Shown piece by piece: positions 1-9,158 of a DNA stretch of 54,264 nucleotides; position 1 is the first letter of the stretch; each line of letters begins with the position of its first letter. The notes under the pieces were generated by a model that saw only the letters and a list, made by a program, of their open reading frames with translations, searched no databases and was not told where the DNA came from. The stretch is from positions 1-54,264 of the forward strand of contig JALHLR010000025.1 in the NCBI GenBank assembly GCA_022844475.1. The letters are read 5' to 3'. The stretch is from Hyphomonadaceae bacterium. GTDB taxonomy: Bacteria > Pseudomonadota > Alphaproteobacteria > Caulobacterales > Hyphomonadaceae. The position numbers and the translations under genes are program-made.

Positions 1-887
1 GCCGCGCGTCCGGCGACCAGGGCGCCCGCGCCGGCAGCGCCGACACCGGCGACCGTCCCGGCGGCGGCGCCGGCGGAAAGCTGCGGGGCACCGGAGACCA
101 GGCCGGCGGCGATGCGCGGGCAGAAGATGGCAAGGCCCATCAGGGTGAGGGCGCCCAGCACGACGGCGAAGGCCTGCTCGATGGTCATGTCGTCGGGCGA
201 GAGCGCCGTCCGCAGGGTCGAGAACATGGTCGAACCGATGCCGATGACGACGGCGATCACCAGCACCTTGATGCCCGAAGAGATCACGTTGCCGAGGACA
301 CGCTCGGCGAGGAAGGTCGTCTGCTTCCAGAACGCGAAGGGGACGAGAACAAAGCCCGCCAGCGTCGTGAGCTTGAACTCGACGATCAGCACGAAGAGCT
401 GGATCGACAGCACGAAGAAGGAGGCGATGACGATGATGCCGCCGAGGCATAGCAGGATCACTTCGGCGAGGTTGCCGAAGAACTCCAGCGGTCCCGGCGC
501 GATGGTCCCGATGTGGTCGAACATTGGCTGCGAAGCGGCGAGGCCCTCGGCAGCGACGAGGCCCGGCTTGAGCAGGTCGGCGGGCGAGAAACTGGAGGCT
601 GACGCGTTGAGCCCCAGCGTCGCGAAGCTGTCGAAGATGATCGTCGACAGCATGGCGAAGTTGCCGAAGATGAAGGCGAACGCGCCGACATACAGCGTCT
701 TCTTCACCAGGCTCTGGATGATGTCGGTGTTCTGACCCCAGGCCCAGAATAGAGCCGCCAGCGTCACGTCGATGACGATGAGGATCGCGGCGAGCGAGGT
801 GACATCACCCGAGATCAGGCCGAAGCCCGAGTCGATGTAGGCGATGAAGGTGTTCAGGAAGCCGTCGATGGCGGAAAAGTCGTTCAT
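1..887 (-). CDS. trbL: TrbL, polytopic T4SS channel protein (3' end outside window)
   Basis: TrbL (VirB6-like) is the polytopic inner-membrane protein of the mating-pair-formation channel that passes the transferred strand. Reading the minus strand from an ATG at 887 gives MNDFSAIDGFLNTFIAYIDS and then a series of long hydrophobic segments, followed by an Ala/Gly-rich stretch at the window edge. The frame is open to base 1, so the C-terminus is missing here. It lies 33 bp downstream of trbJ in the same operon. The identification rests on the hydrophobic profile, the LLKPGLVAAEG-type central region and the position after trbJ. Confidence 0.9.
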   Translation of the reverse strand, partial: MNDFSAIDGFLNTFIAYIDSGFGLISGDVTSLAAILIVIDVTLAALFWAWGQNTDIIQSLVKKTLYVGAFAFIFGNFAMLSTIIFDSFATLGLNASASSFSPADLLKPGLVAAEGLAASQPMFDHIGTIAPGPLEFFGNLAEVILLCLGGIIVIASFFVLSIQLFVLIVEFKLTTLAGFVLVPFAFWKQTTFLAERVLGNVISSGIKVLVIAVVIGIGSTMFSTLRTALSPDDMTIEQAFAVVLGALTLMGLAIFCPRIAAGLVSGAPQLSAGAAAGTVAGVGAAGAGALVAGRA

Positions 888-920
888 GTCATCCCCCGTT
901 GGTCATGGCCTGTTGCGCGC

Positions 921-1661
921 TCAGTTCCACGGCGGCCGGTCGGGGTGCGCCGACTGCGCGCCCGAAAAGAAGTGCGCATGCTGCGCACGCGCCTGGGCAA
1001 GCGCTTCCATTTCGCGGGCGCGTTCGAGGGCTTCCGCGCGCGACTGCGCAACCAGCAGGGATTGCAGCCGCATGCTCTGCTGGACCTGAAAGGCGAGAAG
1101 CTCGTTGGTGGCCTGCTGGGCGGACAGGGCTCCGGTGGCGGTCGCACTGGCGTCGGAGAGGGCGGAGAGGATGCGCTCGTCCTCGCCAAGCTGCTCCATG
1201 ATGCGCGCCTGCACCAGGAGAGAGGTCTGGAGAGCCGATCGCGTGTTGTCGAGCTGTTGCGCCGCGAGACGCGCGCGCGACGACACATCTGTATTGCGGT
1301 AGTCGCCGGTGTAGAGGTTCTCCAGCGCATCGCGGGTGTCGGAGACCTGCAGAGCGAGGCCGCGCGCCTCATTGATCAGGGCGTCGAGCTCGCCGAGCTT
1401 GGCCATCAAGTCGGGCGCAAACGTCCGGCCAAGACTTGTCAGGTTACGGGCGTCGTTCTCCAGCTGCCGGATCTGGTTGGTGATCTGGGTCACCTGGTTG
1501 CGGATCTGCTCCAGCGCTCGCGCCGCATTGAGCGCGTTCTGGATGAGGTTGGATGGGTCAAGGACGGTGAGCTGCGCCTGGGCCAGCGGGGTTATGACTG
1601 GGGCCAACGCAACGGAGCCCAGAAGCGCGCGGATAACAGCGTCGAGGGTTTTGCCGGTCAT
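921..1661 (-). CDS. trbJ: TrbJ, periplasmic T4SS protein
   Basis: This is a 246-residue VirB5-like protein of the Trb conjugation system, thought to act at the pilus tip or periplasmic side of the channel. An N-terminal signal peptide is visible (hydrophobic run to about residue 29, ending PLAQAQ). The mature protein begins LTVLDPSNL and is mostly helical and coiled-coil, with Gln/Asn-rich heptads (IRNQVTQITNQIRQLEND), as is usual for TrbJ. Its start overlaps the last base of trbE, so it is translated within the operon. The order trbE-trbJ-trbL is the standard one; no separate trbK is seen in the 33 bp before trbL. Confidence 0.9.
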   Translation of the reverse strand: MTGKTLDAVIRALLGSVALAPVITPLAQAQLTVLDPSNLIQNALNAARALEQIRNQVTQITNQIRQLENDARNLTSLGRTFAPDLMAKLGELDALINEARGLALQVSDTRDALENLYTGDYRNTDVSSRARLAAQQLDNTRSALQTSLLVQARIMEQLGEDERILSALSDASATATGALSAQQATNELLAFQVQQSMRLQSLLVAQSRAEALERAREMEALAQARAQHAHFFSGAQSAHPDRPPWN

Positions 1662-4186
1662 CAGACAGTCTCCAGAGTTTGGGATGAGGCGGAGGTGGAT
1701 CGGGCGGTTTCGGATGCATCGATCGCGTCCAGCACCCAGCCGAGCTGCCGGGCGCGCAGGAATCGACGCCAGAAAGGTGTGTTCGACGGCTTGCGTTCGA
1801 GCGCTGTGATCACGGTGCGTGCTGCCGGATCCGAAGCCGCAGCGAAGGCGAGCGCGACCGGGCCGAGCGCCAGTTCGAACAGGCGGCGACCTTTTGGGCT
1901 GGCGTAGTAATAGTGCCGCTTGCGTTGAGCCGTCGCGATCAGGTCGATCTCGGTCTCGTTGAGACCGAAGCGCTCATAGGCCTGCCTCTGTTGGGGTTCG
2001 AAAGCCCTCTCGTTCGGCAGGTAGATGCGCGTCGGACAGGATTCGATCAGGGCGGGCGCGATCGCACTGTCAGCGATGTCGGCCAGGGATTGCGTGGCGA
2101 ACACCACGGCGACATTCTTCTTGCGGAGCGTCTTCAGCCATTCCCGGATGCGCGCTGCGAAGATGGGCGAGTCGAGGAACAGCCAGGCCTCGTCGAGGAT
2201 GAGCAGCGTCGGCTTGCCGTCGAAGCGTTCCTCGAGCCGGTCGAAGAGATGCAGCAGGGCTGGCGCCGCCGCCTTGGGGCGCGCCATGATCTCCTCCATT
2301 TCGAAGAGGACGACGTCAGAGAGTTCGAGACGGTCCTCTGCGCCGTCGAAGACACCGCCCATTGCGCCTTCCTGTGTGTAGGGGAGGAGCGCTGCCTGGA
2401 CGGCGGCGTTCTGGACGAGCAGACGGAGGCCGGTGAGGTGACGTTGCTCGGGCGGGGCGGATTGCAGGCTCCCGAGCGCCGACCAGACCGGCTCCTTGAT
2501 GTCGGGCGTGTCGGGCAGGCCCTCCTGCGCCAGGATCGTCATGATCCAACTGAGCGCGTCGGCGCGTCCCTGCGGGCTGTCGATGCGGGCGAGCGGCTGG
2601 AAGGCTGCAACGCCGTCGCCGCCAAGATCGATCGCGACGCCGCCCATGCCAAGCAGCGCCGCACGCGCCGAGCCGCCTTTGTCGAACACGAAGACCTTCG
2701 CGCCGGCGAAGCGGCGCCACTGCAGGGCGAGGAAGGAGAGCAGGACGGACTTACCCGCGCCGGTCGGTCCGACCACCATCGTATGCCCGACATCGCCGAC
2801 ATGAAGATCGAGCCGGAACGGGGTCGACCCATCCGTGCGAACGATGGCGAGGGGAGGGCCGCCCAGATGACGGTTGCGGGTATCGCCTGCCCAGGCCGTC
2901 GAGAGCGGCGCTACATGGGAAAGGTTGAGCGTCGAGACCATCGGGTGTCGGACATTGGCGTAAGGGTGGCCCGAGAGGCTCGAGAGCCAGGCTTCGACGG
3001 CGTTGAGCGTTTCGGCGATGGCGACGAAGCCGCGCGAGGCGATGATGCGTTCGGCGACCCTCAGCTTCTCGTCCGCTTCCGCTGCGCTGGCGCCCATGAC
3101 AACCAGCGTCGACGTCAGATACCCGAACCCGATCAGCTCCGACCCGAGTTCCTGCAGCGCGTCGTCGACCTCTTCGGATTTTGCGATCGCGTCGGGGTTG
3201 GCGAAAGTCGCAGCCTCCTTGGTCAGCATCTCCTTGACCAGCGCGCCCATCGATTTGTGCTTGGAGAACCAGAGCCGCCGCCATTTGACGAGCTCGCGTT
3301 CGGATTCCTCCCGGTCGAGGCAGAGATAGCGGGTCATCCAGCGATAGGTCATGGCCGCTGCGTTGAGATCATCGAGCACGCCGGGATGCGTGAAGGGCGG
3401 AAAGCCCTTGATGGTCAGGACGCGCAGATGCCTGTCTCCGAGCTGTGGCGAGACGCCGCCGACCAGCGGCGCGTCGCACAGGCATCCGTCCAGGAAAGCC
3501 GAGGCTGCGGGAGCGCGAACCTGTGTGCGGCGGGGTGAGACCTGGCCCTTCAGATAGGTCAGCGTCTCGTCGTCGCTGAGGCGATCGAACTCGGCGACGA
3601 TGCCTTCGAACATGCCGAAGGCCTGAGACACGCTGCGTTGGAAAGTTTCGAGCGCGTCGCGCGCGACACGCCGGTCGAGATGGGCGCGGTCGGCGTCGCG
3701 CGTGGACTTGTTGGATTTCGCAGCGGGCCTGGACGCGGCGCCGCCGTGCTTCGTGTGATCGACGTCGAAGAAGAAGGCAGATGCTTTGCGGCTGGAATCC
3801 GGCGCGGGGATCCATTGCAGCGTCAGATGGTGGATGGTCTCGAATTGCGTGTCCGTCTGCTCGAACGCGGCGGCGCGCTCGGAGTCGATCAGACGTGACA
3901 GATCATCCTCGAAGGCGCCGCCTGGGTAGTCGGTGATTTCGCGGCGATCGGCCTCGATATAGACCGCCCAGCCTCTGCCAAGACGGCGGAAGACGTTGTT
4001 GGCGCGCGCGGTGAAGGAGACGAGCTCTTCGGGTGTCGACGATCGGACGTCCGGTCCCCGGAAACGGGCGGTCGTGTGGAAAGACCCATCCTTGTTGAGA
4101 ACGACGCCAGGCGCCACGAGCATCGCCCAGGGCAGGTAATCCTCGATGCGATTAGGCGTGTGGGCGTAGGGAGCGAAGCTGAGCAT
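1661..4186 (-). CDS. trbE: TrbE, VirB4-family conjugation ATPase
   Basis: TrbE is the VirB4-type ATPase that powers pilus assembly and substrate transfer at the cytoplasmic face of the secretion channel. The 841-residue protein has a CagE/TrbE N-terminal region and a C-terminal RecA-like domain, with Walker A GPTGAGKS at 473-480 and Walker B LLILDEAWLF from 661. The length is normal for the family. The start MLSFAPYAHTPNRIEDYLPW is the typical TrbE N-terminus. It sits between trbD (40 bp upstream) and trbJ (1-base overlap). No disrupted motif was seen, so the element should be competent for this step. Confidence 0.96.
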   Translation of the reverse strand: MLSFAPYAHTPNRIEDYLPWAMLVAPGVVLNKDGSFHTTARFRGPDVRSSTPEELVSFTARANNVFRRLGRGWAVYIEADRREITDYPGGAFEDDLSRLIDSERAAAFEQTDTQFETIHHLTLQWIPAPDSSRKASAFFFDVDHTKHGGAASRPAAKSNKSTRDADRAHLDRRVARDALETFQRSVSQAFGMFEGIVAEFDRLSDDETLTYLKGQVSPRRTQVRAPAASAFLDGCLCDAPLVGGVSPQLGDRHLRVLTIKGFPPFTHPGVLDDLNAAAMTYRWMTRYLCLDREESERELVKWRRLWFSKHKSMGALVKEMLTKEAATFANPDAIAKSEEVDDALQELGSELIGFGYLTSTLVVMGASAAEADEKLRVAERIIASRGFVAIAETLNAVEAWLSSLSGHPYANVRHPMVSTLNLSHVAPLSTAWAGDTRNRHLGGPPLAIVRTDGSTPFRLDLHVGDVGHTMVVGPTGAGKSVLLSFLALQWRRFAGAKVFVFDKGGSARAALLGMGGVAIDLGGDGVAAFQPLARIDSPQGRADALSWIMTILAQEGLPDTPDIKEPVWSALGSLQSAPPEQRHLTGLRLLVQNAAVQAALLPYTQEGAMGGVFDGAEDRLELSDVVLFEMEEIMARPKAAAPALLHLFDRLEERFDGKPTLLILDEAWLFLDSPIFAARIREWLKTLRKKNVAVVFATQSLADIADSAIAPALIESCPTRIYLPNERAFEPQQRQAYERFGLNETEIDLIATAQRKRHYYYASPKGRRLFELALGPVALAFAAASDPAARTVITALERKPSNTPFWRRFLRARQLGWVLDAIDASETARSTSASSQTLETV

Positions 4187-4226
4187 GTCTGGTTTCCCGT
4201 GTCTGTGTGTCCGGACGTGTCGCCGG

Positions 4227-4496
4227 TCAGTCCTCTAGGCGGTTGGGGATGCGCATGGCGCGTTGCAGGACTTCGACGGCATCGGGGTCTCTTCGGGCGA
4301 GGAGCACGCCCAGGATGTGCCCCGCGATGCCAATCAGCAGACCCGGCACGATCGCGCCGGCGAAGGCGACGATGGCGGCAAGCGTGCCGTTGAGGATGGC
4401 GTAGGACCGTGGCGCGCCGCCCATGAGGATGGGAGCGGTGAGCGCCTGACGGACCGGCGCCAGATAGCCTGGAACATCGCGGGGATCTCGCATCAT
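4227..4496 (-). CDS. trbD: TrbD, VirB3-like membrane protein
   Basis: This 89-residue protein matches TrbD/VirB3 in size and organisation: a short N-terminus with VPGYLAPVRQALTAPILMGG, two adjacent hydrophobic segments (about residues 33-66), and a charged tail. VirB3-like proteins associate with the VirB4 ATPase in the inner membrane. It lies between trbC and trbE as expected. Two ATG codons in a row (4496 and 4493) are possible starts; the first is used here. Confidence 0.9.
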   Translation of the reverse strand: MMRDPRDVPGYLAPVRQALTAPILMGGAPRSYAILNGTLAAIVAFAGAIVPGLLIGIAGHILGVLLARRDPDAVEVLQRAMRIPNRLED

Positions 4497-4502
4497 GGTC
4501 TC

Positions 4503-4835
4503 CTAGGGGATGAGGGCGCCGCCGCCGCCAACGAGCGGCAGGAAGAAGCTCGCCGCGGCGAACGCGATCGCGAGGCCGAACAGGATCTGCAGCAGCTTCT
4601 TGAAGCCCTGACCGACGTCGCCGAAGGCGAGCGTCAGGCCCGTCGCGACGATGATCAGGATGGCGATGATCCGGGCGACCGGACCGGTGATCGAATCCAT
4701 CACCGCCGTGAGCGGTCCTTCCCAGGGCATGCCGCCGCCGCCGGTCGCTGCGTGAGCCGCGCCGGTCAGCAGGAGCGCGGCGGCTCCAATTCCAGTCGCA
4801 CGCAGACACGCGCGCGACACCGTTTGCAGTTTCAT
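4503..4835 (-). CDS. trbC: TrbC, conjugative pilin precursor
   Basis: This is the 110-residue VirB2-like pilin of the Trb system. It has a long signal peptide ending near GAAHA (residues 25-29), then a short soluble loop (TGGGGMPWEGPLTAVMDS), then two hydrophobic helices separated by a short polar turn (FGDVGQGFKKL), which is the pilin pattern. The ATG overlaps the trbB stop by 4 bases (ATGA), so the two are translationally coupled. The protein ends GGGGALIP. Confidence 0.92.
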   Translation of the reverse strand: MKLQTVSRACLRATGIGAAALLLTGAAHAATGGGGMPWEGPLTAVMDSITGPVARIIAILIIVATGLTLAFGDVGQGFKKLLQILFGLAIAFAAASFFLPLVGGGGALIP

Positions 4836-5818
4836 TTGTCTCTCCTGTTGCTTGGGTCATGCGCGTCACCCCCTCGCGCAGCGGGGTCCTGGCGCTGAGG
4901 CCTTACGGCCTTCGGCGCATAGATTTCGGGAATGCGCCGGCCAGCCGGGCCGCCGCGTTCGACAAAGACAACGAGGTCGATGGCTTCGGCGATGAGGGTG
5001 CGAGGCGGCGTCTCGCAGACTTCCATGGTGAGCTGCTCGAGCCGGGCGATCGCAGCCTGGGCGGAGTTGGCGTGCAAGGTCGCAATGCCGCCGGGATGTC
5101 CCGTATTCCAGGCCTTGAGGAGGTCGAGGGCTTCGGGCCCACGGACTTCGCCAACGATGATCCGGTCGGGACGCAGTCTGAGCGTGGACCTGACGAGATC
5201 GGACAGGGAGACGGACCCAGGTTGCGTGCGCAGCGCGACGACATCTTCAGCGGCGCACTGGAGTTCGCGCGTGTCTTCAAGAATGACGACCCGCTCCCCC
5301 AGGTGCGCGATTTCGTCGAGCAGCATGTTGGCGAGCGTCGTCTTGCCCGAGCCGGTGCCGCCCGCAACGATGATGTTGGCGCGCCGCGCCACGGCGCCGC
5401 GGAGTTCTGCGGCCTGCTCGACCGTCATGACGCCCGAGTCGACATAGTCGTTGAGCGTGAAAACCCTGCTCGCCGGCTTGCGGATAGCAAAGCATGGACC
5501 CCGCGAGACAGGGGGCAGGACACCCTCGAACCGTTCCCCGCGTGGCGGCAGCTCAGCCGAGACGATAGGCGTCTCGCGATTGGCTTCGGCGCCCGTCAGG
5601 GTTGCGACCAGCCGGATGACGCGCTCGGTTTCTGCAGCTTCGAGGCGGTGCGGTGTCGGGATGCGGCCCCTGCCGACCTGTTCGAGCCAGAGCCGGCCGT
5701 CCGGGTTGGCGATCACCTCGATGGTGTCGGGCGCATCGAGCATCGCGGCGATGGACGGCCCGAGCGCTGTCATCAGCATGGCGAGGCCGCGAACGGACTC
5801 CGGGGGTGACGTCGTCAT
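4832..5818 (-). CDS. trbB: TrbB, VirB11-family secretion ATPase
   Basis: TrbB is the hexameric VirB11/GspE-type traffic ATPase of the conjugation channel. The 328-residue protein has Walker A GGTGSGKTT at 153-161, an Asp box (VVILEDTRELQC), and the conserved MRLRPDRIIVGEVRG-type stretch (here LRLRPDRIIVGEVRGPEAL), followed by the His box region GIATLHANSA. Length and motif order are complete. It overlaps the upstream CopG-like gene and the downstream trbC by 4 bases each, a compact operon structure. Confidence 0.96.
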   Translation of the reverse strand: MTTSPPESVRGLAMLMTALGPSIAAMLDAPDTIEVIANPDGRLWLEQVGRGRIPTPHRLEAAETERVIRLVATLTGAEANRETPIVSAELPPRGERFEGVLPPVSRGPCFAIRKPASRVFTLNDYVDSGVMTVEQAAELRGAVARRANIIVAGGTGSGKTTLANMLLDEIAHLGERVVILEDTRELQCAAEDVVALRTQPGSVSLSDLVRSTLRLRPDRIIVGEVRGPEALDLLKAWNTGHPGGIATLHANSAQAAIARLEQLTMEVCETPPRTLIAEAIDLVVFVERGGPAGRRIPEIYAPKAVRPQRQDPAARGGDAHDPSNRRDK

Positions 5819-6261
5819 TGGGTTGCTCCCTGCTGAAGAGAACCGGTGGCGTCATCGCGTTCGGGCTGGTTGTAGGTCTCCTGCAAGGTGGAGCGGCCGC
5901 CGGCGAGTTTGGCGATGACCACCGAGAGCATGTTGTTGAGCCGGTCGCGCCCGCGCGCGCTCCAACTCGTCCTGTCGGCTTCGGGAATCTCGGGCGTCAC
6001 GCTGAGAAGGAAGCGCGTGGACTGGGCGCTGAGCTCGAACTGTGTTTCGAGATTGCGCTCAACTGCGGTGAGCCGGCGCGTGACCTGGCCGAGGCTCGCG
6101 ATGATCGCCGCCTGCTGGGCGCCGCGGTCGGTCACCATCAGCTTGTGCACGATGGCGTCCTCGACAATGTCGGACACGCTGCGGGACTCGACCACGGCGA
6201 CGCGTTTCAGCGTCTCGGCGATGTCGGGCGTAACGTAAGCGGTGATTTTGTAGCGGCTCAT
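5815..6261 (-). CDS. CopG/RHH-type protein of the tra-trb operon
   Basis: A 148-residue protein begins MSRYKITAYVTPDIAETLKR, a ribbon-helix-helix type N-terminus (short beta strand followed by two helices, with VSDIVEDAIVHKL as the second helix). The remainder is helical with no clear enzymatic motif. CopG-like proteins at this place between traG and trbB recur in Trb-type integrative elements and are commonly presumed to regulate the transfer operon; that role is inferred from position. It starts 3 bp after the traG stop and overlaps trbB by 4 bp. Confidence 0.8.
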   Translation of the reverse strand: MSRYKITAYVTPDIAETLKRVAVVESRSVSDIVEDAIVHKLMVTDRGAQQAAIIASLGQVTRRLTAVERNLETQFELSAQSTRFLLSVTPEIPEADRTSWSARGRDRLNNMLSVVIAKLAGGRSTLQETYNQPERDDATGSLQQGATQ

Positions 6262-6264
6262 GGG

Positions 6265-8244
6265 TCAGTGTCCGGAAGGATCAAAGAGGTCGTCGTCGAA
6301 GCCGAACAGGGCGCGGGCCGGATCGGCGCCTTTGAGCACTTGTTCTTCAGGCGGTTCGGCGCGGGCGGGCGGGGCCGATTGCGCCGCCGCCGGCTGGGCG
6401 GGCGTGGTGAAGTCAAAGGACTTCTGGCTGGCGGCGGTGGCGGGCGGCCGGGGAGCGGGGCGGGTGGATGGGCGGGATGTTTGCGGGGTGGCGGCGGGAG
6501 CGGGCGGGGGAGGGGCGACGTGCCCGTCCCAGCTTGTCGGAACGCCAGGACCGCGCGTTGGCGGGACCACGACCGCCGGACGCAGTCGCGAGCGGAACGC
6601 CGGCTCTTCGAAATATCGCACCTTGCTTGCGCGGATCGGCGGCGAGCCGCCCATCAATACAAGGGCGTCCGAAGCGGGAAGTTGCATCACCTCGCCCGGC
6701 GTCAGCAGCGGACGCGGCACTTCCTGACGCGACACCATGGTGTGGCCGAGCCAGGGCGCCATGCGGGAGCCGGCATAGTTCATCTGGGAGCGGGTCTCGG
6801 TGGTGACGCCCAGCATGTCGGAGATGCGTTTGGCGGTGCGCTCGTCATTGCAGGCGAACGCGACGCGCACATGGGCGTTGTCGAGAATGGAGGAGTTCTC
6901 GCCATAGGCCTGCGCAATCTGGTTGAGCGATTGCGCGACGAGGCAGGCCTTGATGCCGTAGCCGCGGATGTAGGCGAGGGCGTGCTCGAAGAAGTCGAGC
7001 TTTCCAAGCTGGGGGAATTCGTCGAGCATCAGCAGCACGCGGCGTCCGGCGCCCTGACGTTGGCCGGCGATCTCCGTCAGCCGCTTGAGGATCTGATTGA
7101 GGACAAGCCTGAGCAGCGCCTTGAGGCGGGAGATCTCTTCGGGCGGAATGACAAGGTAGAGCGACACCGGGCGCGCGCCGGCAATGATGTCCTCGATGGA
7201 GAAGTCTGACACCTCGGTTGCGCGGGCCAGGATCGGATCGCGGTAGAGCACAAGATAGCCCAGGGCGGTCGACACGACGCCGGATCGTTCGGCTTCGGCC
7301 ATGTCCAGCAGCTGTCGTGCGCCGGCGGCGACAACGGGGTGGGGCGCGCCACCCTTGATCGGTCGCGCCAGCATCTCCTCGAGCAGGTCGGCGACCGGAC
7401 GCTGAGGGTCGGCAAGGAGTTCAGCGACGCGGGCAAGGGATTTCCGCTGCTCGGCATAAAGGGTCCAGAGGATGACCGCGACCAGGAGCTCGAAGGCGCG
7501 CAGCTGCCAGTGCGAGCGCTCGCGGAGCGATCCTTCCGGATCGACGAGCATATCGGCGAGGATCTGGGTGTCGCGTACTTCGGCATCGCCGCGGCGGATC
7601 TGCGTCAGCGGGTTGAAGCGATGTGCGCCTGCCTCGGTAGGCGCAAAGCGGAATACCGGACCAAAGGACGAGCGGAGCCCCGACGTGATCGTCCAGTTCT
7701 CGCCCTTGAGGTCGAGCGCGATATAGGAGTGGCGCCACACCAGGCCGGTCGGGAGGGACACGCCGACGCTCTTTCCGGTATTGGTGGGGGCGACGACGAG
7801 GACGTGGTCGGCGCCGTCATGGCGCAGGACGGACTTGCCCCACGCGCCGAGGATGACGCCGTCGCCGCGCGCGAGGCCGAGGCGTTTGACGTCGCGCCCG
7901 GTCGCCCAGCGAGCCGTGCCGTAAGTGTCGGATTCTTTTGCTTCCCGGGAACGCCACAGCGAGAAGCCGAACGCAGTCAGCACGGCGAAAGTAACGCCGG
8001 CGAGAAAGATCATCGCGCCGGCTTCGAAGACATCCCGCGCGTAGGCGTCGTAGTGGTACCACCACAACAGGAACTTCCAGGGTGCGTAGAAACGCACGCC
8101 CCACAGTATGGCGTCAGGTTGTCCCAGCTGTGGCTGATAGCCGAGCGCGTCAGCTGTCCATTGCGTTGCAACGATCGCGCTGGCGATGACCGCGCAGAGC
8201 ACGGTGAGGATTTGGCCCCAGTAGATCCGTCCTGCACCCATCAC
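6265..8244 (-). CDS. traG: TraG, VirD4-type coupling ATPase
   Basis: TraG is the type IV coupling protein that delivers the relaxase-DNA complex to the secretion channel. The 659-residue protein has N-terminal membrane helices (about 10-28 and 75-97), Walker A APTNTGKS at 152-159, and a Walker B region LLMLDEFPQLGKLDFFEHAL typical of VirD4/TraG, followed by ACLVAQSLNQI. The C-terminal 90 residues are Pro/Ala-rich and probably flexible. Its ATG overlaps the traF stop by 4 bases. The relaxase gene it would serve is not in this window. Confidence 0.96.
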   Translation of the reverse strand: MMGAGRIYWGQILTVLCAVIASAIVATQWTADALGYQPQLGQPDAILWGVRFYAPWKFLLWWYHYDAYARDVFEAGAMIFLAGVTFAVLTAFGFSLWRSREAKESDTYGTARWATGRDVKRLGLARGDGVILGAWGKSVLRHDGADHVLVVAPTNTGKSVGVSLPTGLVWRHSYIALDLKGENWTITSGLRSSFGPVFRFAPTEAGAHRFNPLTQIRRGDAEVRDTQILADMLVDPEGSLRERSHWQLRAFELLVAVILWTLYAEQRKSLARVAELLADPQRPVADLLEEMLARPIKGGAPHPVVAAGARQLLDMAEAERSGVVSTALGYLVLYRDPILARATEVSDFSIEDIIAGARPVSLYLVIPPEEISRLKALLRLVLNQILKRLTEIAGQRQGAGRRVLLMLDEFPQLGKLDFFEHALAYIRGYGIKACLVAQSLNQIAQAYGENSSILDNAHVRVAFACNDERTAKRISDMLGVTTETRSQMNYAGSRMAPWLGHTMVSRQEVPRPLLTPGEVMQLPASDALVLMGGSPPIRASKVRYFEEPAFRSRLRPAVVVPPTRGPGVPTSWDGHVAPPPPAPAATPQTSRPSTRPAPRPPATAASQKSFDFTTPAQPAAAQSAPPARAEPPEEQVLKGADPARALFGFDDDLFDPSGH

Positions 8245-8834
8245 GATGCTCCTTCATGCGGGAAGGTGAGGAGCGGAGTTGCGACGCCGATGATCTGGTT
8301 GATGTCGATCGGGCCGAGATAGCGTCCGTCGAAGGAGAGTGGGTGGGGGGCAAGGACCAGGACTTCGTCAGGCCCGAGAGAGCGGCATCCACGCCAGACG
8401 GGGAGCGCACGTCCATCGTTTGATCTGAGTCTGGCGGTCGCGACCTCGGCGCCGTTGATCGTGACCGACGCGCCGGTCCTGCAGACAACCTCGCCACCGA
8501 CGGCTCGGAGCTGCTTCAGCAGGACCTTGCCTGCCGGCAGGGCGCCGTATGCATCCAGCGTCTCACGCGCCGATCCTTCCGGAGCGATCGCAATGAGATC
8601 GCCCTTGGCCGGGTGTCTTTGCGAGACGCCGTAAAGGCCGACTGGGACGCTTGTCGTAAAATTCCAGACGAGGGCGGGCGCCTGAGCGCCCAGCGAGAGA
8701 AGCCCGAGGGCGGCGCCCGTGAACGTGAAGAGAAGATAGGCGCCCCCACGGCGCCCATGTCGGCGCCCGCGTCCGCGCGGCGGCATGACCGCCGCGGTAG
8801 ATTGGTGCTTGAGATGGTCTGCTTGCGTGCCCAC
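8241..8834 (-). CDS. traF: TraF, conjugative S26 signal peptidase-like protein
   Basis: TraF is the S26-family peptidase that matures the conjugative pilin. The protein has one N-terminal membrane helix (about 33-55) and the family motif TTSVPVGLYG with the presumed nucleophile Ser62, plus a presumed general base Lys107 in GKVLLKQL; it ends with the conserved GPIDINQIIGVATPLL region. The start is uncertain: 8834 is a GTG (197 residues), while an ATG at 8786 (MPPRGRG) would give 181 residues. It is the first gene of the minus-strand transfer operon, overlapping traG by 4 bases. Confidence 0.9.
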   Translation of the reverse strand: MGTQADHLKHQSTAAVMPPRGRGRRHGRRGGAYLLFTFTGAALGLLSLGAQAPALVWNFTTSVPVGLYGVSQRHPAKGDLIAIAPEGSARETLDAYGALPAGKVLLKQLRAVGGEVVCRTGASVTINGAEVATARLRSNDGRALPVWRGCRSLGPDEVLVLAPHPLSFDGRYLGPIDINQIIGVATPLLTFPHEGAS

Positions 8835-8877
8835 GCTTGTCCCCTTGCGTGGACAACGAGGCGCAAGACCGCTGCCG

Positions 8878-8951
8878 GACCGGCGCCGAACAGAATTCGG
8901 ATTTGGCGACCGGCGCCGAATTGCGTTCCGGGTTCGCCGAAGCCAATTCGG
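8878..8951. repeat. Direct and inverted repeats upstream of traF
   Basis: The 13-mer GACCGGCGCCGAA occurs at 8878-8890 and again at 8908-8920, 30 bp apart, so three turns of the helix. The core GGCGCC is itself palindromic. A CCGAATT arm near 8917 and AATTCGG near 8945 add an inverted repeat. The block lies just upstream of the traF start and is a plausible operator for the transfer operon; the regulator is unknown. Confidence 0.5.
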
Positions 8952-9050
8952 AAGCCGTCCCGCCCGCTGCCCAGCGGGTCGTCATGGTGTGCCGTTCTGG
9001 GGCGGATCGGGCGCGAGGCGTCTGGTCGGGCAACTGGTCGATCAGTCCTC

Positions 9051-9142
9051 ATATTCGGTGTTATGTTGTTATTCGCTGTGCAGTGAATATGGACATTTCA
9101 CCGAATATTCGGTATTTGGGCGTTATTCACTGCGCAGTGAAT
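9051..9142. promoter_or_regulatory. Paired palindromic operators before the AbiE-like operon
   Basis: Two near-identical modules are repeated 54 bp apart. Each starts with ATATTCGGT (9051-9059 and 9105-9113) and ends with a palindrome: ATTCGCTGTGCAGTGAAT at 9071-9088 (imperfect) and ATTCACTGCGCAGTGAAT at 9125-9142 (perfect). ACCGAATATTCGGT at 9100-9113 is a third perfect palindrome. The second module ends 16 bp before the antitoxin ATG. Known AbiEi antitoxins bind inverted repeats at their own promoter, so autoregulation is the likely function. Confidence 0.65.
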
Positions 9143-9158
9143 TATGCAGGTTTAGCGA

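Noticed and set aside
1913..3538. Long plus-strand reading frame opposite trbE (541 residues)
   Set aside because: It is antisense to a complete, motif-bearing trbE; its residues are Arg/Gly/Asp-rich and match no family. Such long frames are expected at this GC content.
5653..7209. Long plus-strand reading frame (518 residues) opposite trbB, copG and traG
   Set aside because: Crosses three well-defined minus-strand genes and is low-complexity Gly/Arg-rich; a shadow.
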